DNA of 64,000 nucleotides, from contig RPFO01000288.1 in the NCBI GenBank assembly GCA_009746045.1, forward strand, positions 1,416,911 through 1,480,910, read 5' to 3'. The stretch's first letter is position 1, and each line of letters begins with the position of its first letter. Positions 9,217 to 20,194 of the stretch are shown here, one piece after another. This DNA is from Mesostigma viride. Taxonomy: Eukaryota > Streptophyta > Mesostigmatophyceae > Mesostigmatales > Mesostigmataceae. Both the position numbers and the translations under genes were made by a program. Under the pieces are notes generated by a model. The model did not search any database. It was given only the letters and a program-made list of their open reading frames with translations, and had not been told where the DNA came from.

Positions 9217-12083
9217 TTCTTCACCAGTGTGGCCTCCATGCCCACAAACAGGAGAGGCTCATTCTCCACCTGCCATTGCTCCCTACCCAGAGGAAACTTG
9301 GACTTAATGATGGAGATCAGCTCCTTAAGCCACGACGTGGGAGCTATCAGATGTAGGTCATCCCCGTGCAGCGAAGCATACACTGGTAGGCCTTCCCATT
9401 GCCCCAGAAACAGACAGGGGTCTACAGGAGAAACCTTCAAGTTGCAATGCTCCTTCAGGAAACGGTTGAGAGTCTCCCTCCAGATTATTGGACTTGACCT
9501 CAGGCCCTCCAGGCCCTTGAGGATTTTAAGGAACTCAGTGTGAATGTCCCTTTTCCATACAGCAGGCACCCTGACATAGAAAGGCGTCTTGCCCTCCCAC
9601 TTTTCCTGTGCCACATCTGCATCCCCCTCCAGAAATGCCCTCTTGAAGTCTACCACCACTGAGCCATAGTCCAAGCCCTTGTTGAGAAGGCCTAGAAATA
9701 CACACAGCAGCAGCCTCCAAGTGTCATGCAGCATGCCAGGGGTATACAACTCCTCAGCGGTGCACTCACCAGTACCCTTGAACTCATTCAGTACTGGCCT
9801 GACGTGTGGTACCTTGACCCCGTCCACCTCCTTCATCTTGATGACAAACTTGAGCTTGAGTAGACGTCGTGCAGGAGGCAGGTCATTGACAGGTTCCACG
9901 CATTTCTTGGAGATCCAGTCCTCCCCAGATTTAATCAGACCCAGTGTGACCTGGGGACACATAATGGGAGAGGACATGAGCTTCACCAGGCCTTGGTAGT
10001 TTATAGGGCTGTGTCCAGCAAGTGAGTGAGGACCAATGCCCAAACTGCTTGGATGACTAGCAGCTGGCAATATGAGGTCATCAACCAAGGGCTCCTGCCC
10101 CTGGCACACTTGCACACGCTTAACCGTCCTGGTTACTGCACGTGATAGGTGAGTGGTCCTGAAATTAATCAGTGGGACCTGACCAGCCCCTTCCTTAGTC
10201 AGGAGAGAGGACGTGATCACTACCCCATCCTGGCATAGGAAATTCTGCCCCAGAAGAGCAGGTCCCTGATAGCCCTCCAAGACACAAAAAGCAGTGTCCT
10301 GTCCAAGGATAGGAATGGATACCTCACCCAGTACCTTCACGTGTACCCCGCCACTGAAGTCAGACACAAACTGATAGCTGGGTTCAGTCATGCTGTACCC
10401 TGCTGCAGCTCTGGTCCCAATGATGGAAACCTGAGAATTAGTGTCTACCTCTAAGGCAGTGTCCAGCCCCAGATTGCCATGCCACCTGAGCTTGGCTACC
10501 TTGGGCTGCTTCTTGGCCCTTTGCAGAGCCCCAATTAATCCAGCCAAACTTGTCCCCCTGGGCTTGGTTAGAGCCTTGGGCTTGACAGTTGACTCCCCAG
10601 CTGTTGACCTTGCAGCCTGTTCAACAGGTACCTCTGCAACCTGGCCAGGGCTGACAGATTCCCCTGCAACAGATGTGGTCGTTGCATCAGTGATGTCACT
10701 TGGGACCTGAAAATCCTGCAGGTCCTGTGAGCCTTGTGCCTGACTGCCCTCATTCATCAGGTTAGGCTTGACATATGACCAACTCAGCCGGTGCACATGC
10801 TTTGGTTCGTCCTCCATGCTGACCAAGCATGCGTGGCTAGCTTCATCAACCTGGGTAACCACCCCAGGACTCCAGCTACCACGTTTGCCATAAAGGCTAG
10901 GTTCCTTCCAAGCTAGGACCTTCTGACCCACTTGTGGCTCCAGCATCTTCCAACCCCGGTCCTTCTCCCTCAGCTTGGCAAAGGTGACATGTGCAGCATG
11001 TTTCCAGCCCTCCAGCACATGTGGTGGGCACAGGCCATGATATAGACCCATTGGGCTGACAGCAACTCCATCATAGTAGAAGTTAACCCTGCTGTTCAGC
11101 TGCTGCTCCACGTTCCTCAGCCATGCACTCCTGACAAGTGCAGGTGCAGATAAGGGTACCCAGTCTTCAGAGATAATCAATTTCTTGACCTCCTGGATTG
11201 CCCTCTCTATAGCACCCTGCTGCCCATGAGCCTCCCTAGGTGTAACCAGCAACTCAGGAAGGGTGGGATCACCCTTGAGATGCTGAAACTGCATGTCCAC
11301 CTGGATCCTTGTGGTAGGAAACTTGGCTCTTACATTCTGCAGGGCAGCCAGCAAGTACCTGTTCTTCATAGAAGGTAAATGCTCCAGCACCTTGTATTTT
11401 GTGTACCTGTCCACGCACACCAACAGTTGCATGCCCCTGATGTGTTGGATATCACACTGCAGATCACCAATGCTCTGAGGTATAGCTTTGGCATGTGATT
11501 TCCTGGGCTTGTTGGAGGACAACTGGCACTTACACCGTGAGGCAGCTTGCTGACACGCCTTAAGAAGGGGTGCCCTGCCCATACGGAAGGCAAAGTTGTT
11601 TGACAGAGAAGTGGCATGCCCAAACATGTTGTGGATTCGGGCACCCAACTCCTGGTACACAGAGGAAGCAGTCCCTGGCACAGTCAGGACTGTGCTGTCA
11701 GGTTGTCCAGCATCACCATGCTGTCTTCCATCCTGTTCTGACTCAGAGTCTGAGTCACCCTGCTCATGCCCAACACCTGGACCGCCAGCAGGGACCACAT
11801 GCATACCACCAGAGGCCTTCACACCCCTCTGTGGTTGTACATTGGTTTCTCTCAAAATGAGAGGTCCACCCTCGTGCCCAGCACAAGGATGCATGGGGTC
11901 AGACATTCTTACAGCTGCACCAGCTGTCAAGGACGTCTTCATAGGAACCTGTACCTCTCCAGGTGACCTGGGGCCACCATGAACCTGGAGATCACCCTCT
12001 TGTTGCCCAGATATAAAATCTGCATTGGAGCACCTGGCCTCCCCCTTGGGTGAATTAAGGTGTGTAGGGGTTGCCTCAGACAG
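9210..12083 (-). CDS. Copia-type pol: integrase - retropepsin-like - reverse transcriptase
   Basis: The frame follows the gag stop directly in the same phase. Counting from the first Met (11942), I see a degenerate HHCC-like zinc region at 104-140, an integrase core with Asp164, Asp216 and Glu246, and a C-terminal integrase extension to about 395. Next comes a retropepsin-like fold at about 485-575 with LEVDTNSQVSIIG (the usual DTG is DTN) and a later PALLGQNFL. RT_2-type reverse transcriptase fills 675-905, with VVVDFKRAFLEGD (Asp765) and HGDD (859-862) in place of YVDD. The Asp-Glu spacing is shorter than the usual 35. Protease after integrase departs from the family order gag-PR-INT-RT-RH. 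The altered DTG and YxDD motifs raise doubt about activity. Confidence 0.85.
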
Positions 12084-12942
12084 TCACTGCTCCTTGTTGT
12101 CTTCTTGCTGACTGCCCTTTGAAGGCTGGCCTGCCTGGGACTTGTTGTTGTTCTTGTTGTTGTTTTTCTTGTTGCTGCCCTGGCCCTGGGTCTTCTTGAA
12201 GCTGGGACACTCCTTCTTGATGTGCCCCCACCCCTTGCACAGGTAGCACTGGATCTTTGACTTGCCCTGGCCTCCTCCCCCGTTGTCAGGCGCGTTACCC
12301 TGCCTGGGCTTACCACCCACCCTCCTGAACACCGACTTGGCATGTGATTGCCCGTCAGGGTCGGGTGAATGGTTGGCCTTCCGCTTGTTGTGGTTGCCCC
12401 CACGTCCTCCTTGGCTTCTGTCAGCCTCAGACGTCTTGGAGCCCCCCTGGGCACGCCCACCTGCGTGGGTAGCCTTCACAGCTGGCATTCCACCCTCAAA
12501 CAGCTCCTCTGCCTCGAGTGCTTGTTTGATTATGACCTTGTAGGCCTTGAGGGTAGAGTGTGGGGCACACATGACCTTTAAAGAGCCACGTGTTGCCTTG
12601 TCCAGCCCAGAAACCTTGAGCCAGTTTGTCAGGGCTATGCTGTCAGCGACATTGAAGCCGTGAGCCCTGCCCTCCTCAACCATTTTACAATAATTGAGGA
12701 AGTTCTGGATAAGGTCTCCCTTAACCTCCCACCCTTGGTATTTATCCTGCCAATGGATCCCCACTTTCTTCCGTTGATCCTCTAGCAGCTCCCTCAGCTC
12801 TGCCACGTAGACTGCCCAGGCCTTGTTGGCCTTCTTGCACTCTCTAGTGAGGTCTTTAATCTGATCTGTGCACTTGCCAAAAGTCTGGCTGCCTATCCAG
12901 ATCTGATAATAGTTTGTACCCCGTACAAGCTTGGAAACCCCT
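12084..12942 (-). CDS. Copia-type gag (main part, with CCHC zinc knuckle)
   Basis: The segment begins with LVRGTNYYQIW, the opening signature of copia/UBN2-type gag capsid domains. It continues through a helical, charged capsid-like region and a basic Gly/Asn/Lys-rich region, and has one CCHC zinc knuckle, CYLCKGWGHIKKEC (C-X2-C-X4-H-X4-C), near the C-terminus for RNA packaging. It ends in a Lys/Asn/Gln-rich tail and a TGA at 12084-12086. The frame then stays open through pol with no further stop, so gag and pol are separated by one UGA. Its 5' part is in a different frame from the N-terminal gag ORF, the switch falling near a G4/T3 run at about 12933-12942. Confidence 0.85.
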
Positions 12943-13189
12943 CTAGTCCTTCCACAAACTCCTCTGCCTGCTTTGGCTTTGAGTCTGAAGTGACAGGTTG
13001 CAGCTGATTAACAATAAGGAGACCCTGTGTGGTGAGATCATATCCAGAGACAGCATGTGTATTATTATTAATAGGCACATTGGTAATCTCGCCGGTAACC
13101 CCCACGTCATCTACGTGAGCGGTCCCGCTACCAGCACCCCCATTATTATTCCCACTGGCTAGGCCCTTGCTACGGCGTCCCTCAGCCAT
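12943..13189 (-). CDS. Copia-type gag, N-terminal segment
   Basis: It starts at an ATG in good context (ACCATGG, 13189) with MAEGRRSKGLASG and runs through a low-complexity Gly/Asn segment to a FVEGLEGF stretch, where the main gag frame takes over. Its own frame continues out of phase to a stop at 12893. One frame change is needed to join it to the capsid segment. It is probably a simple indel, since gag N-termini are normally continuous. Confidence 0.65.
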
Positions 13190-13311
13190 GGTAAACTACA
13201 CTAGCTGTGTATGGCCCTGAGCTAAGCAGCTGGAAAACAAAAGACAGGTAGATATGTACAATCTGTCAAAAAGCCGCCTGCCCCGGTGCCGACCGCGCCA
13301 CCATGCCGAAT

Positions 13312-14097
13312 TCAGTCGAGACCACGAAAATCGCAGTAGTCGTAGTCGTAAATTGGATCGTTGGCGACAGGCGCAGGCGCCTCCTGGCCTTGCCCAACCT
13401 CAATCGTCACCGGAGTTTCGATGACGATGGGGTCCAACCGACGTCCCGTCACCGGATCAATGCGGCGACGACGGCGGCGGGTGACGATGCGGAGCGGGTT
13501 GGTAAGAATCGTTAGAAAATCCCACCCGTCCGGCGCCCACTCTCGCAATGCAGACAAGAACGCGACAAGATTGAGCAGCAATTGCCGCTCACGCGTCCGG
13601 AAGCCTCGCGACAGCAACTGCAGAATCGCAAGGTCTTGAAACAGGTTGGTCGTAATCGTCGGAATGACGCCCGAACGAACCGACAGCCAGTTAGCGAGAT
13701 TGCGCTGGTAACCTGTAAGCGATGAAACCGCGTTGTCGATCTCCTCAGAGACCTCGGCAACCGCGCTGGGCGCTTGCAACCCCGCCCGGGTATGGACCTC
13801 GAAGTCCGCGAGCAAAGCTCGAATGGAATCAAGGTAATCGCGAAACCCCGAAACAATCGAAGGTTGCGGAGGCGGGGGCGGCAGTCGTAGGTTTTGCAGC
13901 AGTGCCTGCTGCTGAGCGCGTAGCTCCGCACTGGACGCTACCGCCTGGTCAACAACACGCTGCCACGCCGGATTAAGAACCGGACGATCTTCACGAACAG
14001 GAGTCGTCGAAGGACCAGCCGGAGATTCGGCGATGTCCGCTGGACTGCCCAAAATTTCAGAATCCCTCGGAATGCGGAACTCCATCGAGTCCGGCAT
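13312..14097 (-). CDS. ORF-X: unrecognised 261-aa protein 5' of copia gag
   Basis: ATG at 14097, TGA at 13312, uninterrupted, and inside the LTR-bounded element just after the 5' LTR. The start MPDSMEFRIPRDSEIL is preceded by 27 bp of leader. Visible parts are a Pro/Ser N-terminus (20-45), a helical segment with AELRAQQQALLQNL (57-70), a five-Pro run (73-77), several amphipathic helices (80-200), an Arg-rich cluster (207-212, then GRR at 218-220) and an acidic aromatic tail, DYDYCDF. It is more GC-rich than the pol that follows. I do not recognise a family. A basic cluster after a helical domain would suit a nucleic-acid-binding or capsid-like role, but this is inference. It could be a captured host or foreign gene. 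Confidence 0.6.
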   Translation of the reverse strand: MPDSMEFRIPRDSEILGSPADIAESPAGPSTTPVREDRPVLNPAWQRVVDQAVASSAELRAQQQALLQNLRLPPPPPQPSIVSGFRDYLDSIRALLADFEVHTRAGLQAPSAVAEVSEEIDNAVSSLTGYQRNLANWLSVRSGVIPTITTNLFQDLAILQLLSRGFRTRERQLLLNLVAFLSALREWAPDGWDFLTILTNPLRIVTRRRRRRIDPVTGRRLDPIVIETPVTIEVGQGQEAPAPVANDPIYDYDYCDFRGLD

Positions 14098-14124
14098 TTT
14101 TCTTGGTACGAAGATTGTAATACG

Positions 14125-14740
14125 AGTTGAATGAGAGTTTACCACCGAGGGAATCCATGGCTCTTGCAGGAAAGTTGCCTTTATTATAATGAGCAAACAC
14201 AGACGTAAGTCACGTCAAGTCCGAGACTGCACGTAGCACAGACGACAGGGTCGTTATGCCAAGAGAGCGTGCACGCAAGAGCTAGCGTCCCAGTGTGACC
14301 AAGTCACTCATATAGCTTGCTAGGGACGCGTCCAAGTATTCAGCTGCACTGTCACAGCTGAACTGTCAATCAATTGATTACACAGACTCTGGCACGCCTT
14401 TGGCGCGCAGATCTATCAATTGTCCATACGGCTAGTCCTGTGGACCTATCCGTACACTAGTCAGCATCAACTGTCTCATAGGTCCTGGCGCGCTACAGTG
14501 CGCCTACCTATCAATTGACCATCAAGTCCTGTACAAGTCCTGTCAACGTCCTGCGGACTATCAAAGTGACACTTGTACATCCTGTGTCCGTACGCGCCCA
14601 CAGTGGCGCGCCGGGTACTGTCGGCACAGCCTAGGAAACGTCATAACTTTTACGTTCCTTAACCAAATGAGGCGTTCAAGGTGCCGTTGGAAAGAGCGTA
14701 ACAATCTCTATCCATCTAACGTAAATCCTTTACGTTAACT
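14125..14740 (-). repeat. Copia-type 5' LTR (616 bp)
   Basis: Direct copy of 6892-7507 with the same length and about two substitutions. TSD ACTAG follows at 14741-14745. The U3 hairpin lies at 14718-14736. Confidence 0.95.
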
Positions 14741-14745
14741 ACTAG

Positions 14746-17700
14746 CATCTGTCCCAGTGTTGGATATACCAGAATCCCCACGTGGTTTTGGTTGTTTGCA
14801 GTGGTATTAGAGCTTGCCCGAGGATATATGCTGTGCCAGTACGCCATGGCTGAGTTTTAATGATTTTGCTTTTTCCTCAGTGACCTGGACTTCAATCACT
14901 TTGGCTTTCTCTGCATGTCAGCCTTTCTTGTCAGCTGTCTGCTGACTCTACTGATGAAGTTCATATGGTCAGAAACAGTGGGAGTCATACTTCTCATGTG
15001 ATTCCCTGTTTTCAAGCTCTCTCTCTCCGCGTGCAGTCTGTGACTCCAGTGCACCAAGTATACAGACTGTGTGCATACCTAGAGTACTCATCTTCTTCAG
15101 TTCTCACCGTTATGAGAGCTTTGAGTATTCGCACGGCCTATGGAGTGGCCGAATGGTGTGCATCTTTTGGAGCAGTGGACATCATGAACAGAGTTGCTAG
15201 GGTGTGTCAAGGACGTTTTGTGGCTATCATAACAGGGATGCAGGACGAGCATTCATTAAGTGTGGAGTTTACCGGTGACTCTTGTTGCTCTAACTCCTCA
15301 CTGCTTGTCAATTGCTTGCCTTTGTTATTGATAATTGTCACTGTCCTCTGACCCCCTTCTGATCTTCCCTTGCTTGCTAATCCTTGTCTTGGGAAGGTCT
15401 CACATCTCACCTCTGTTCATTTCTTTGTCTATCTTGCTGCCTCCCATGAGTGGACTTTGTGGTATCCTCTCATGTCTGTCTGAGAGCCTCTCTCTGATAG
15501 AGTTTTAATTTGGTACAACAGTATGCTGGCATCTGTACCCTGAGTGCCTACTCACTCACCTTCAGTTGTACATTGATGCAAGGGGTCTTGCTACAGCTCT
15601 TGAGTATTTCTCTATGCTGACGGACCCTTCCGCCCTTGAGCTGCCCACAGTACAACAGCGTTCTGGATCAATGGACAATTTTTGTACCTAGGATGGGTTG
15701 TGATACTGTTGCTGAGAGTCTTAACCTAGGAGCTGTGAGCTCTCTTTGTGTTGACCTCGTCAGCCTTACCGCTGCTTGACATCAATCTGCAACCTTATGG
15801 CTGTCAAGGATTAATCCATGTTGTGTGGTCTCACAGGAACATCTTATGGAGGGAGCCTGTCTGACCTTGTTGTCTTGTGGGATTGAGATGCCCTCACCCC
15901 TACACCTTGACAGGGTTGGCTGGCCCCATCCCCCTTCCTGTGACTAACCCATGACTGTCCTGTGACCACGCCGTTGGCAGATTGTTGGCAGTATGCCTGC
16001 TGATTGCATCCAGTTAATCAGTGGCAGATTTGGGCAAGAGTTTGTCTGCTGGTGGTATCCAGTTCACCATGCAGAGACAGTACCTCTGTTTGGCCAGTGC
16101 CTTCTGGTTGTTTCCAGTTTACCAGAGGCGGCCAGATGAATGAATACGCTTACGTGCTGGTTGTCTCCAGTTTACCAGCTGTTGAGTAATTGGACCATGG
16201 CTCTGCATGATCAATGATGTGCTGAATTGCCTTGGTCTAAGGTGTCACTCACCCTTGGCACTGAGTGATGCATTGAGCCTTGATGATGGTCGCGGTCTTG
16301 GGTTACCTGAGTCGTTCCAAGACCGTTGGTTGCTTTCACCATTCCAGTTGCGAGAGACTGATGAGTGTGCCTTGTTCATTTAGGGCCACTTGTTTGTGGG
16401 TTGAGATGTGGCTGCAGGCTTTCCCTCACCCTCGCCCCCTGAGTCTTGTCTTAGAGGGGAGGAGATCTATGAGGTCTATGGCCGATGGACATCACTAATT
16501 GCCTGTGAAACTGATTGGGATTTTCAGTTTCATCTTTTGTTACCTCATAGATCCCATTCTGTCCTGGTGACCTGTGCCCTCTTGGCGGATTTGCTGTGGT
16601 CACCTGAATGAGGGCCTTAGGACATTTTCTGTCTTCCAGTTCTGGGCCTATGGTCTACATGACAATTGTGGTCAGAATGCTTTGGTCAACAAGTTATGCT
16701 TCCAGTGGTTGACATCCGGAGTCTTCCTGCTGCAGTTTTCCTTCTTGGAGCCGATCCAGTGTTTGACATGCAATCCAGTATCTGGATCTTGGATGGAGAA
16801 TCTGGAGTGGCCAGATTTGCATGGGATGGAAAATCTGGAGTGGCCAGATTTGGATGGGTTGGAGAATCTGGGGTGGCCAGATTTTGGAGATCAGTTTTCA
16901 CTACGTGCTTGCACTGATCCAGTTGTGGGAGACCTTGTCTTGCACGCGTGGACTTGGTGCAGTCTACCTACTTTCTATGGATCCAGTTTGGGATGTGCAG
17001 ATATGGCACAGTCTTTGTTGCCCGTGGGATAGGCAGAGAGAATCTGTAATGATGCTTACTGGGATGGGCATGGCGGATTCCAGGAGTGAGCCCTCTCAAC
17101 ACTGTGGTTCCTTATTCTCTGCTTATGTGTCTTTTGAGGCCATACTTGCCTTTCTTTCGAAGACACTTCTTGTACCAGCATATCCAGTTCCAGTTGTTTT
17201 TCCCATTCCAGATCTGCTTCCAGTTGCTATTTCCAGTTCCAAGTTCCAGTTCCAGTCGTGTTTCCAGACTTTTTCAGTCTTCAGCTTTAAGGCGGCTGTT
17301 CCTTTCACCTGCCTTGTTTGATACAAGTTGTGATGACGTTGTACTTGGATAGTACTAGGGTCTTTTCTCTGTCATGAGTTGCAGGCTGAGCCCAGTACCA
17401 GTTCGTCTTTTCTCTGGCTGGAGTCCCAGGAGAAGACAGTAGTTGGTTTTAAGTATATTTTGGGTTTTATTTTGTGTTTTTTCTGTGTTTTTGAGTTTTG
17501 TGGTAGTGTGACAACTTCCTCCCCAGATAGGATGTGTGTTATGTGTTCAGGCTGTGAGTCTTGCCCATGAACTCAGTCCCCAAGAGGGTTGATGACGCCT
17601 TTGTGGTCGAGACTTAAGGCCTGGAGGGATAACTGGGTCATGCGGCCAGCCTGTGATTTGCAGACCATTTCCTTTGTCCTTAGACTCAGATCCTTGCAGG

Positions 17701-17805
17701 GTCAATGATGCCGTGTTGGCGGAGACTTGAGGCCTGTGGGGATGCTGGCAGTCATGCGACTGGTCTGTTTGGCAGAGCTGGTAGCTCTGTTCTTGGGGGG
17801 AGGAA
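14746..17805 (+). other. LARD-A interior, right arm (non-coding)
   Basis: Collinear with LARD-B 26177-28922, except for a ~340-bp segment near 16125-16470 that LARD-B lacks. It includes three ~30-bp tandem copies around GAATCTGGAGTGGCCAGATT (16797-16885) and a TTCCAG-type short repeat (17185-17265) that is longer in LARD-B. It ends with the polypurine tract TTGGGGGGAGGAA. Open frames here are not conserved between the copies, and no gene is supported. Confidence 0.8.
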
Positions 17806-18068
17806 TGTAACAGTATTTTCTGACAGTGTGTATACTGTTACATCCAAGTGGACGTGAACTTGGAGTTCAGCGTCCAGTGTAAATGGCTGAGTCTTTTGTA
17901 CGGCCAAAGTGTAATGATTCCTGGCCTGACTTGACTTTTTGGGACTTATATGCGGAGTGCCCTTTTGATGGTCCTTTGTGTTGGGCCCTGGACGGTACGG
18001 GACTGTACCTTGGAATCCATGTGTAATCTGACTGATGTCAGTTAGTATCATTCGTAAGTTAGGGGTGT
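17806..18068 (+). repeat. LARD-A 3' LTR, left part
   Basis: Matches 2035-2297 and includes the U3 hairpin. It stops at GGTGT (18064-18068), the TSD of the gypsy element inserted here. It resumes at 36486/36491. Confidence 0.95.
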
Positions 18069-18657
18069 TGTTACGTCCCTGCCCAGACACACCTAGCCTG
18101 AGCTACGTAGCGAAAGACCCTTCTTGCCGGAATTAGGAATAATTCAAGATAGCCTAAAGTAGGTTGCGCTTCACGACGGGAGTCGTGAGATATCTGGCAT
18201 CACGGCTTGATGCCAAGCTAATTAGTACACACTTATATTGGCTAGCAATACCAATTACAAATGGATAATTGCCCCGGGCTCAATGTGTAGGCGTATTCGC
18301 ACTTATCATTCATTAAACCAAGAGGACGAGACTCTCGTCCTCGGACCAATTTAACCTAGGTTGGTTGCGGCGCAGATACACGCCAATTTCCCTAGAAGTT
18401 ACATTCCGAGTCACTCATTCCACGTAGGATCCGGGCCGACATCGACCCTCAACTATAGGTTCCACGCCTAGAACCACGGACGGACTCAGAACTGGCGCAG
18501 CGCCACGGCACCGGCCCCTAAAAGGACAACCTAGGACCAAAATAACTAGTCCAATTCACACAATAGCCAAGGTCCATAAAACCCAAGTCTAATAGACCAA
18601 ACAGCCTTAGTAATTTATGCCATTGTTACGTCCGACCGAAAGGGCTGGGACGTAACA
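18069..18657 (-). repeat. Gypsy-type 3' LTR (589 bp)
   Basis: On the minus strand U3 starts with a perfect 10-bp inverted repeat, TGTTACGTCC / GGACGTAACA, with a 14-nt loop (plus coordinates 18624-18657). This is the same layout as in the LARD LTR. Confidence 0.95.
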
Positions 18658-18670
18658 CTCCTCCCCCCCC
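18658..18670 (-). other. Gypsy-type polypurine tract
   Basis: The minus strand reads GGGGGGGGAGGAG directly before the 3' LTR. The LARD tract GGGGGGAGGAA is nearly the same. 18671-18877 between this and ORF3 holds no gene. Confidence 0.85.
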
Positions 18671-18877
18671 ACGGGGGTCGGTAGTCCCTACCGTACAAGT
18701 TAGATTGGGAAAACAACGCTACTATAAGAGTACTATGTCCCAACCTCGGTTCACCCGCAGGTCAGTAATGCCAGTTCCTCTAGAAGTTGATACACAGGAC
18801 CAACTCTGACGTAGTAGTAAGACTCTGTTGGTGACTGGATCAATCCGCTATCCGTCACAAAAACTATTCTAGCCACT

Positions 18878-20194
18878 CTAGCGTCCGCCGCTAGTGGCAC
18901 GTCGCTGCGACAGGACTTCAGTGAGAACCCTACGCCCCGCGTGGGTCATTTGCGAAGTCATCATCCCGGGGTGCGAACACAGGTCACACTCGAAGGCCAC
19001 TTGGTAGGGGGACACCTTCTGCCGACCCAGCCTGGACAGCTCCACCCACGACCCTCTGGGCCACAGGGACAGGAACCCAGCGAGGTACTGGGGATGGGTG
19101 AATAGGAGTGTCAGCGCCGACCGATCCACCACCCCACAACGGTGCTCTCGAACAAAGTGCACCCCCATCATGAAAACCTCCATACGCACGTGATCATCGT
19201 TGATCGACACCGTCCGGGCCCCTACAATATCGGGCGCCACCAGATTAAGAAAGACACGCCCCTCCGCTGGAGCCACCTTGGGAGGCGTCACCACGTGCCC
19301 CACCCCGTCGACCTGATATCGCCAATCCCACAAGTCTTCGGACCCGAACCGCACAGTATGCCCCACCGCAAGGGGAAAACGAGGGTCGTCGGGTTGCGGC
19401 AGGGGCAGGGGAACCCGGGGCAGAAAGGTGATCTCTACCTGTTCCCAGTAAGCCCCGCGATCCACAGCGAACCAAGGACCCGCTTGAAACACCAGAGGAG
19501 CGGGTAGGTGCGTACCCGGGGGAACCTGAAAAGCCGGAGGTCCCTCGAATGTCACACACAGCTTCTCCGTGCGAGGTCCTGGCCCACCATGTCTCACCGC
19601 TCTGCCCGGTACCGGCCGTATGAAGTCCCCCAATGACCACTCCTCGTGAGATGACCCAGGAGCTCTGGAAGCCGCATCATAGCCCACTGAGGTGGCTGCA
19701 GAATGATCGCCTTGACGACCGTGCTGGACCATCAGGCGCTGTATCAGGTCCTGTCCTGATTGTACCGCAGCTACGAGCGCTTCCAAGCGCATCACGGGCT
19801 CCGCTGGTACCAGAATGTCCGTTCCGCTGGGGCCCTCCGCGACCCGAGGTAGAGTCTCTGCCATGGTGTGTAGGCACGGTTCCTCCGCAGAAGGGTGCGA
19901 GGGTCGGCCCGACGAAGTGGGCCGGGTGTGTCCCTCCGCAGGACGTGGCATTGATGAGCCGGCTGGTGCAGGCCGGGGACGTGGTTCCAGGGAGACTAGG
20001 AAGGTAGGCTCCGGTGGTTCCAAGGAGACAAGGAAGGTAGGCTCCTCTTGGCCCGCATCCGTCGGAGGACCTGAGGGGGCCACAACCGGGGGCTCGCCCC
20101 CGGCCGGCTGTTCTGTCCTATAGCCGGAGCAGCTCCCGTCGTATCCGACCGCGGTCGCCGAGACTCTCGCTCCAATTCCACCGCCGACCCCCAC
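18878..20194 (-). CDS. Gypsy ORF3, C-terminal segment (unknown function)
   Basis: A long minus-strand frame between integrase and 3' LTR, the position of env or accessory genes in some metaviruses. It has a duplicated EPTFLVSLEP motif, a helical stretch MRLEALVAAVQSGQDLIQRL typical of a short coiled coil, and a folded-looking aromatic-rich domain. The C-terminal part has a Cys/His cluster, FECDLCSHPG. I see no signal peptide and no membrane segment, so it is not env-like. It overlaps the upstream segment (19996-21424) in a different frame over about 200 bp. Either one ORF was broken by a frameshift there, or two proteins overlap. The family is not recognised. Confidence 0.6.
   Translation of the reverse strand: MGVGGGIGARVSATAVGYDGSCSGYRTEQPAGGEPPVVAPSGPPTDAGQEEPTFLVSLEPPEPTFLVSLEPRPRPAPAGSSMPRPAEGHTRPTSSGRPSHPSAEEPCLHTMAETLPRVAEGPSGTDILVPAEPVMRLEALVAAVQSGQDLIQRLMVQHGRQGDHSAATSVGYDAASRAPGSSHEEWSLGDFIRPVPGRAVRHGGPGPRTEKLCVTFEGPPAFQVPPGTHLPAPLVFQAGPWFAVDRGAYWEQVEITFLPRVPLPLPQPDDPRFPLAVGHTVRFGSEDLWDWRYQVDGVGHVVTPPKVAPAEGRVFLNLVAPDIVGARTVSINDDHVRMEVFMMGVHFVREHRCGVVDRSALTLLFTHPQYLAGFLSLWPRGSWVELSRLGRQKVSPYQVAFECDLCSHPGMMTSQMTHAGRRVLTEVLSQRRATSGGR

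Larger units (their letters stand above)
6892..14740 (-). mobile_element. Ty1/copia-type LTR retrotransposon, complete
   Basis: Two direct 616-bp LTRs (6892-7507 and 14125-14740) differ at only about two positions. A 5-bp TSD, ACTAG, lies at 6887-6891 and 14741-14745. LARD-B carries the uninterrupted site (around 26175), confirming both boundaries. Genes read on the minus strand, so the 5' LTR is the right one: ORF-X, gag, pol with integrase, protease-like, RT and RNase H. An AAAGAAAAGAAGGGA polypurine tract (minus strand, about 7510-7526) abuts the 3' LTR. LTR ends are AGTT...AACT rather than TG...CA, and no TGG-type PBS is evident next to the 5' LTR, so priming may be unusual. Coding is broken by two frame changes despite near-identical LTRs. 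Confidence 0.95.
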
